DNA of 10,429 bases, taken from NCBI GenBank assembly GCA_025774405.1, contig JALGWB010000112.1, positions 1 to 10,429 of the forward strand. The letters are read 5' to 3'. The position numbers and the translations under genes were made by a program. The notes beneath the pieces were generated by a model. It was not told the DNA's origin, did no database searches, and was given only the letters and a program-made list of their open reading frames with translations. The DNA comes from a bacterium (GTDB taxonomy: Bacteria; Arandabacterota; Arandabacteria; Arandabacterales; Arandabacteraceae). Below, piece after piece: positions 6,380-10,429 of the stretch (its first letter is position 1; each line of letters opens with the position of its first letter).

Positions 6380-8368
6380 TTGCGGGACGCTAAGCATAGC
6401 GAATTAGCCCTTATCTCTCGCGAAGCTGGATTCCGCGGGCTTGCCTACTATCTCGGAATCGCCTGGGCGCTTTTCCAGCTCAGCCTGCCCAGGTTCGTAA
6501 TTCTCGACAGTCTCACAGTGAGGGCGATACATCTTGCCTTTGCCGGAGCACTTGTACTGCTTACGGTGAGCTTATCGAGAAAGCCGATTGAGCGAAGATT
6601 GTGGTGGGACTATCTGCTTGCCTGCCTCATAGCCGTAACCTCGCTTTATGTCGTGCTCGACCGCGAGGGGATTGCCATGCGTGCCGGCATGCCGATACCA
6701 AGGGACATTGGCTTGAGTATTCTTCTGGTTTTGCTTGTGCTCGAGGCATCCCGCAGGGTCATAGGACCTGCACTTAGCGTTATTGCAATTGGCTTCACTG
6801 TTTATGCCTTCCTTGGTCCAAGGATGCCTTCGGTGCTTGCCTTTCGAGGGGTCTCTCTTTCGAAATACTTGAGTCAGAGCGTGCTTTCAACGGAGGGCAT
6901 CTATGGTATTCCACTCGATGTATCTGCCAATACAGTTTTTCTGTTCGTACTCCTGGGTTCAATGCTTGAGAAATCCGGTGCAGGGCTCTTTTACAACAAC
7001 CTTGCCATAGCACTCCTCGGTAAGTACAGAGGGGGTCCGGCAAAGGCAGCCGTTGTCTCAAGTGGACTTACTGGACTGGTCTCAGGTTCAAGCATAGCCA
7101 ATGTAGTAACGACCGGAACTTTTACGATTCCACTTATGAAGAAGGTCGGCAATCCCGGGGAGGTTGCCGCTGCAACGGAAGTTGCAGCGAGTACCAATGG
7201 GCAGCTCATGCCTCCCATCATGGGGGCAGCTGCCTTCATAATTGCAGAATATCTGGGAGTCCCCTATCTTGATGTTGTAAAGGCTGCAGCAATTCCTGCA
7301 CTTGTCTCTTATTTTGCACTTTTCTACATAACTCATCTTGAAGCCTCAAAACTTGGGATGAAGGGACTGCCGGCAAGTGAGATTCCTTCACTTCGTCATG
7401 TGCTTGCTCGTGGTTTCTATCATCTCATACCGCTTGGCGTACTCATCTATGAGCTGGTCTTCATGCGGCACACTCCAAAACTGGCAGCCTTCAATGCCAT
7501 TGTGGTGCTAGTTGCCATCGTGGTTGTGAGGGAACTGGTAGCATTCCTTAAACGGATGCAGGGGGCACGGCAAGCCTTATGCAATATCAAACAAACCCTG
7601 ACTGCAGGAATGGTTTCGGGCTCACGCAACATGCTTTCGGTCGCATTAGCCACTGCTACTGCAGGCATTGTTGTGGGAATCGTGAACCTTGGCATAGGCA
7701 GCCTTATCGTGCAGATTGTTGAAGTGATTGCAAGAGGCAACATCTTTGCCCTGCTTTCGATTACAGCTGTGGCGAGTCTTGTAATCGGCATGGGACTTCC
7801 AACAACAGCAACCTACATTGTCATGGCATCGATAACAGTACCTGTGATAACAAAGCTGGCTTCAGCATCCGGGATTGCACCAATCCCAGCAATCGCAGCT
7901 CACCTTTTCTGTTTCTATTTTGGAATTCTTGCCGATGACACCCCACCGGTCGGGCTTGCGGCTTATGCAGCAGCTGCGATTGCAGGATCCAATCCGATCC
8001 GTACAGGCATCAAGGGTTTCAGCTATGACCTGAGGACTGCTGTAATTCCATTCATGTTTGTCTTCAATGCTGAGCTTGTCCTGTTTGGGGTTACGAGTTT
8101 TGCTCAAGCAATGCTCATATTTGTTATGGCTTGTCTTGGCGCTTTTGCCTTCACAAATGCTGTTCAGCGATGGTTTCTCACGCGGGTGCGGTGGTTTGAA
8201 ATCCCTATCTATCTTGCAGCAGCTCTCCTGCTTTTCTATCCGGGGCTCATCCCGAAGGCCATCGGCTTAACGGGAGCCAGTCGCTATTACATGTATCCTC
8301 TGGGACTTGGTGTCTATGGCCTGGGCTACCTTATCCAGCGGCTGAGAGTGACTGCACAAGGCCAGTAA
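6380..8368 (+). CDS. TRAP transporter permease, fused 4TM/12TM (DctQM-type)
   Basis: A 662-residue inner membrane protein in which the small DctQ-like and large DctM-like subunits of a TRAP transporter are fused, the arrangement usual for TAXI systems. It would drive secondary, ion-gradient-powered uptake of the ligand held by the preceding binding protein. The N-terminal ~145 residues hold about four hydrophobic segments (near 20-40, 47-66, 77-93, 109-145). The DctM part shows GLVSGSSIANVVTTGTF (232-248), EVAASTNGQLMPPIMGAAAF (267-286), GMGLPTTATYIV (470-481) and ILADDTPPVGLAAYAAAAIAG (516-536). The last ~80 residues carry further hydrophobic helices. The start is TTG at 6380-6382 behind a GGGGTGAG stretch; no in-frame ATG lies nearby, and this start keeps the first helix. 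The gene ends 20 bases from the convergent secreted-protein gene with no evident terminator between them. Confidence 0.95.
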   Translation: MRDAKHSELALISREAGFRGLAYYLGIAWALFQLSLPRFVILDSLTVRAIHLAFAGALVLLTVSLSRKPIERRLWWDYLLACLIAVTSLYVVLDREGIAMRAGMPIPRDIGLSILLVLLVLEASRRVIGPALSVIAIGFTVYAFLGPRMPSVLAFRGVSLSKYLSQSVLSTEGIYGIPLDVSANTVFLFVLLGSMLEKSGAGLFYNNLAIALLGKYRGGPAKAAVVSSGLTGLVSGSSIANVVTTGTFTIPLMKKVGNPGEVAAATEVAASTNGQLMPPIMGAAAFIIAEYLGVPYLDVVKAAAIPALVSYFALFYITHLEASKLGMKGLPASEIPSLRHVLARGFYHLIPLGVLIYELVFMRHTPKLAAFNAIVVLVAIVVVRELVAFLKRMQGARQALCNIKQTLTAGMVSGSRNMLSVALATATAGIVVGIVNLGIGSLIVQIVEVIARGNIFALLSITAVASLVIGMGLPTTATYIVMASITVPVITKLASASGIAPIPAIAAHLFCFYFGILADDTPPVGLAAYAAAAIAGSNPIRTGIKGFSYDLRTAVIPFMFVFNAELVLFGVTSFAQAMLIFVMACLGAFAFTNAVQRWFLTRVRWFEIPIYLAAALLLFYPGLIPKAIGLTGASRYYMYPLGLGVYGLGYLIQRLRVTAQGQ

Positions 8369-8388
8369 ATTACATCTGTCGAAGCTGA

Positions 8389-10429
8389 CTAGTGTATGAT
8401 GACTATGCGCCTGGTTGCACTGTAGTTGCCGGCAGTGAAGCGGACAAAATAGACCCCGCTTGAAAGGGTTGATCTGGCTGCCCTGCTGAGATCCCAGACA
8501 ATTGAATGCATCCCGGGATCATAGGTTTTGGATGTAACCCGAGCAACGCACTGCCCGCCGACATTATAGACTGCGAGGGTTACCTTCTGGCGGCTTGCCA
8601 GTGCAAACCTGAAAGTTGTCTTCGAAGCAAATGGTGTTGGCGTTATGCTTACAAGCTGGGTCTTCCTGGGCACATCACCGGAACTTACCTCAGCAGTTGA
8701 CGACGGGAAACTCAGGTGCAAGCCCCATGTATGAAGTGTTCCAATGTCTGCTCCTGCCTGATCACTTATCGAGAGCTCCCACTGTCCCTGTGGGATTTCC
8801 CCTGCGAAGTCGGCCATCGTGCCAGGACCATCTGGTTCCGTCTCAGCATCATACCAGGTCACAATATCATCGCCTGAACCGCCTGTACGATTGTGAAGGC
8901 GCACACTTGTACCTTGAGGTGATGTTAGCTCCACCACGAGATCGCCAATGTAGGTGTGTGATAGATTCACATAGCAATCAACAGTTGCCAGAGCCGCATC
9001 GGCATCAACATCGATATAGACTCTGATGCCCGTCGGATCATTATCAGGTATGGCAATCTCGGGACTGTCCATATATTCGATAACTGGATAGAGGGTGAAG
9101 TTGACATCGGTTAGATGCGAACCGCCTGAAATCTCCACTGTAACACTTGAATCGGCAAAGCCATCCTTGCTTGCTGTGACCTTGTACGAGCCATCATAAA
9201 GACCCGGGATTGAGTAGTTACCTGCAGCGTCCGTTGTGTCGCTGAGACCCATCGGAGTCATGCTAACGACCACACCCTCATAATTGGTTTCCCCGTAGAG
9301 CACCACCCTGCCATCTATTGAACCCTCAGGTTCAGACTCGGGTGTAAGCAGGTAGAATACCACATTTTCGAGCAAGTTAGAGCGATCAGTTGAATCAGCG
9401 ACACTGGAATAATCAAAGGAGAAATAGACTATCTGGCAACTTGCCGTGTCAGGGTTGTCGTCATAGGCGAAGACACCAGCGAGTCCAGGATAGGAGCTCC
9501 ACTCAAAGATGGCCTGATTTTGCGTATCGCCTGTGAGAGCATCCTCATCAGCATAACTGACATAGTTCATTGTTATGGTCGATGGCAATGCATTGGGGCT
9601 TGTAGTAATAGGATGATTTGGCATGGCAAGGGTGAGATTGCCTGATGAATCGTGTTGCCACTGGGTTATATGAAGTGTTGTATCTGCAAAGTTGGGATAA
9701 CCAGGGGAAGATGCGGCGTCGTAGCCTATTTCGCCGCCCTCGATGAGTAGCTTCCCACCAGCAGCCACATACGAGTTGAGATTGCTTCGGTAGGAACTGA
9801 CAGAGACAGGTGACGCATCGTCGCCGGAGCTCCAGATAACGAGGTCGTAATCCTTCCAGGTCGCTGGATCGGTCGAAGCCGATGTTTCAATGGTAACATC
9901 ATAGCCCAGGGTGAGAAGATCCTTGGCAATGAGTGTTGCTGACGATTTGGTCCCATCTGGTGCAGTTGCAGCAACCGCTGGCACCACCCTACCCTTGGGA
10001 CCGACCTTAACTCCTGCAAGCAGATCACCCGTATCATCATCTATTACCAGGAGATTACCCTCAGTCGGGGCTAGCTCAATATCAACGACCTCGAGACTCT
10101 CATCAACTGTCACATTGAAGGTCCTGGTAATATAGTGGGGAGCTTCCACACGGAACACATAGGTAAATAGGGGGAGGGGTTCTGTCTCATAGGTTCCTCC
10201 TGAAAGCGAATCCGAACTTGCCCGGGAATAAAATGACATATCATCCCAGCGATAGATATCGATTGTTGCAGTGAGCGGTTTCCCGGAGCCTTCCTCGGTG
10301 ACTGTTCCGCTTACGATACCTGTTGGGGCTGGCTCCATCGCAATGTCATACGTGTTCGAACCATAGCCAACCATAGTAGAGCCAGCGAATGAAAGATATC
10401 CAAATCTGGTTGCATAAATATCATAAGGT
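8389..10429 (-). CDS. Large secreted multidomain protein with P-domain and FlgD/T9SS-type C-terminal sorting domain (N-terminus outside window)
   Basis: The frame is open to the right edge, so the gene starts outside the window; 679 residues are visible. Counting from the Met at 10374, the domains are: a carboxypeptidase-regulatory-like beta-sandwich (about 17-103, beginning GIVSGTVTEEGSGKPL); an alpha/beta region resembling a glutamine-amidotransferase-like fold (107-345, with LLVIDDDTGD, DYDLVIWSSGDD and AAGGKLLIEGGEIGYD); a second regulatory-like repeat (350-428, DAAGNYSIPGLYDGSYKV); a proprotein-convertase P-domain (about 435-556, with YIGDLVVELTSPQGT, GQWELSISDQAG and HTWGLHL); and a C-terminal FlgD-like/type IX sorting domain (about 570-661, with LAVYNVGGQCV, WDLS and SGVYFVRF). 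P-domains often follow subtilisin-like proteases, so a peptidase may lie in the missing N-terminal part, but none is visible. Export to the cell surface is inferred from the C-terminal domain. Confidence 0.88.
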   Translation of the reverse strand, partial: PYDIYATRFGYLSFAGSTMVGYGSNTYDIAMEPAPTGIVSGTVTEEGSGKPLTATIDIYRWDDMSFYSRASSDSLSGGTYETEPLPLFTYVFRVEAPHYITRTFNVTVDESLEVVDIELAPTEGNLLVIDDDTGDLLAGVKVGPKGRVVPAVAATAPDGTKSSATLIAKDLLTLGYDVTIETSASTDPATWKDYDLVIWSSGDDASPVSVSSYRSNLNSYVAAGGKLLIEGGEIGYDAASSPGYPNFADTTLHITQWQHDSSGNLTLAMPNHPITTSPNALPSTITMNYVSYADEDALTGDTQNQAIFEWSSYPGLAGVFAYDDNPDTASCQIVYFSFDYSSVADSTDRSNLLENVVFYLLTPESEPEGSIDGRVVLYGETNYEGVVVSMTPMGLSDTTDAAGNYSIPGLYDGSYKVTASKDGFADSSVTVEISGGSHLTDVNFTLYPVIEYMDSPEIAIPDNDPTGIRVYIDVDADAALATVDCYVNLSHTYIGDLVVELTSPQGTSVRLHNRTGGSGDDIVTWYDAETEPDGPGTMADFAGEIPQGQWELSISDQAGADIGTLHTWGLHLSFPSSTAEVSSGDVPRKTQLVSITPTPFASKTTFRFALASRQKVTLAVYNVGGQCVARVTSKTYDPGMHSIVWDLSRAARSTLSSGVYFVRFTAGNYSATRRIVIIH

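Noticed and set aside
8616..9026. Open frame of 136 codons on the plus strand inside the secreted protein gene
   Set aside because: Antisense shadow of the P-domain and sorting domain region; composition rich in Pro, His, Ser and Arg, no motif and no ribosome site.
1..10429. CRISPR arrays, tRNA or rRNA genes, insertion sequences, defence or toxin-antitoxin genes
   Set aside because: Looked for by eye on both strands; no direct-repeat arrays, cloverleaf-like sequence, terminal inverted repeats or related protein motifs were found.

Overview
This window most likely comes from an uncultured, probably anaerobic or microaerophilic, diderm bacterium. The evidence is a rubrerythrin-like diiron protein, a radical SAM enzyme of the AmrS type, an outer-membrane-like small barrel protein, a type II secretion/type IV pilus assembly ATPase, and a modular secreted protein with a C-terminal FlgD/type IX-like sorting domain. 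That last architecture is common in the FCB group and neighbouring candidate phyla (Zixibacteria, WOR-3 and similar). No rRNA or tRNA was seen, so the lineage is inference only. Base composition looks balanced (about 50% GC by eye) and even across the window.

Left part (1-1306, minus strand): three genes read leftward from a good promoter at 1328-1355. They encode a rubrerythrin-like ferritin-fold protein, a 212-residue exported protein that looks like a small outer membrane beta-barrel, and the first 60 residues of a DUF4213/DUF364 (putative heavy-metal chelation) protein that runs off the left edge. Divergent from them (1445-2449, plus strand) is an AmmeMemoRadiSam-type radical SAM enzyme with its own promoter.

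Middle part (2466-5216, minus strand): a GspE/PilB-family ATPase gene followed, with a 4-base ATGA overlap, by an HDOD-domain signalling gene. The ATPase gene is broken as written. A one-base shift at a run of four C (3510-3513) moves the C-terminal ~60 codons into another frame. Removing one base restores a normal 630-residue ATPase that ends exactly at the HDOD start. An 18-base perfect palindrome lies 11 bases after the shift point.

Right part: divergent from the ATPase gene is a two-gene TRAP transporter operon (5374-8368, plus strand), with a TAXI-family solute-binding protein and a fused 4TM/12TM permease. Converging on it (8389 to the right edge, minus strand) is the C-terminal 679 residues of a large secreted multidomain protein: carboxypeptidase-regulatory-like repeats, a glutamine-amidotransferase-like alpha/beta region, a proprotein-convertase P-domain and a FlgD/T9SS-type sorting domain.

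Genes are tightly packed. The only intergenic regions of note are the two divergent promoter regions (1307-1444 and 5217-5373), and there is no gene-free stretch over 300 bases. I found no CRISPR array, insertion sequence, RNA gene or defence system. The points most worth checking are the ATPase frameshift with its adjacent palindrome, and the AmrS gene lying apart from its usual partners but beside diiron and metal-chelation genes.
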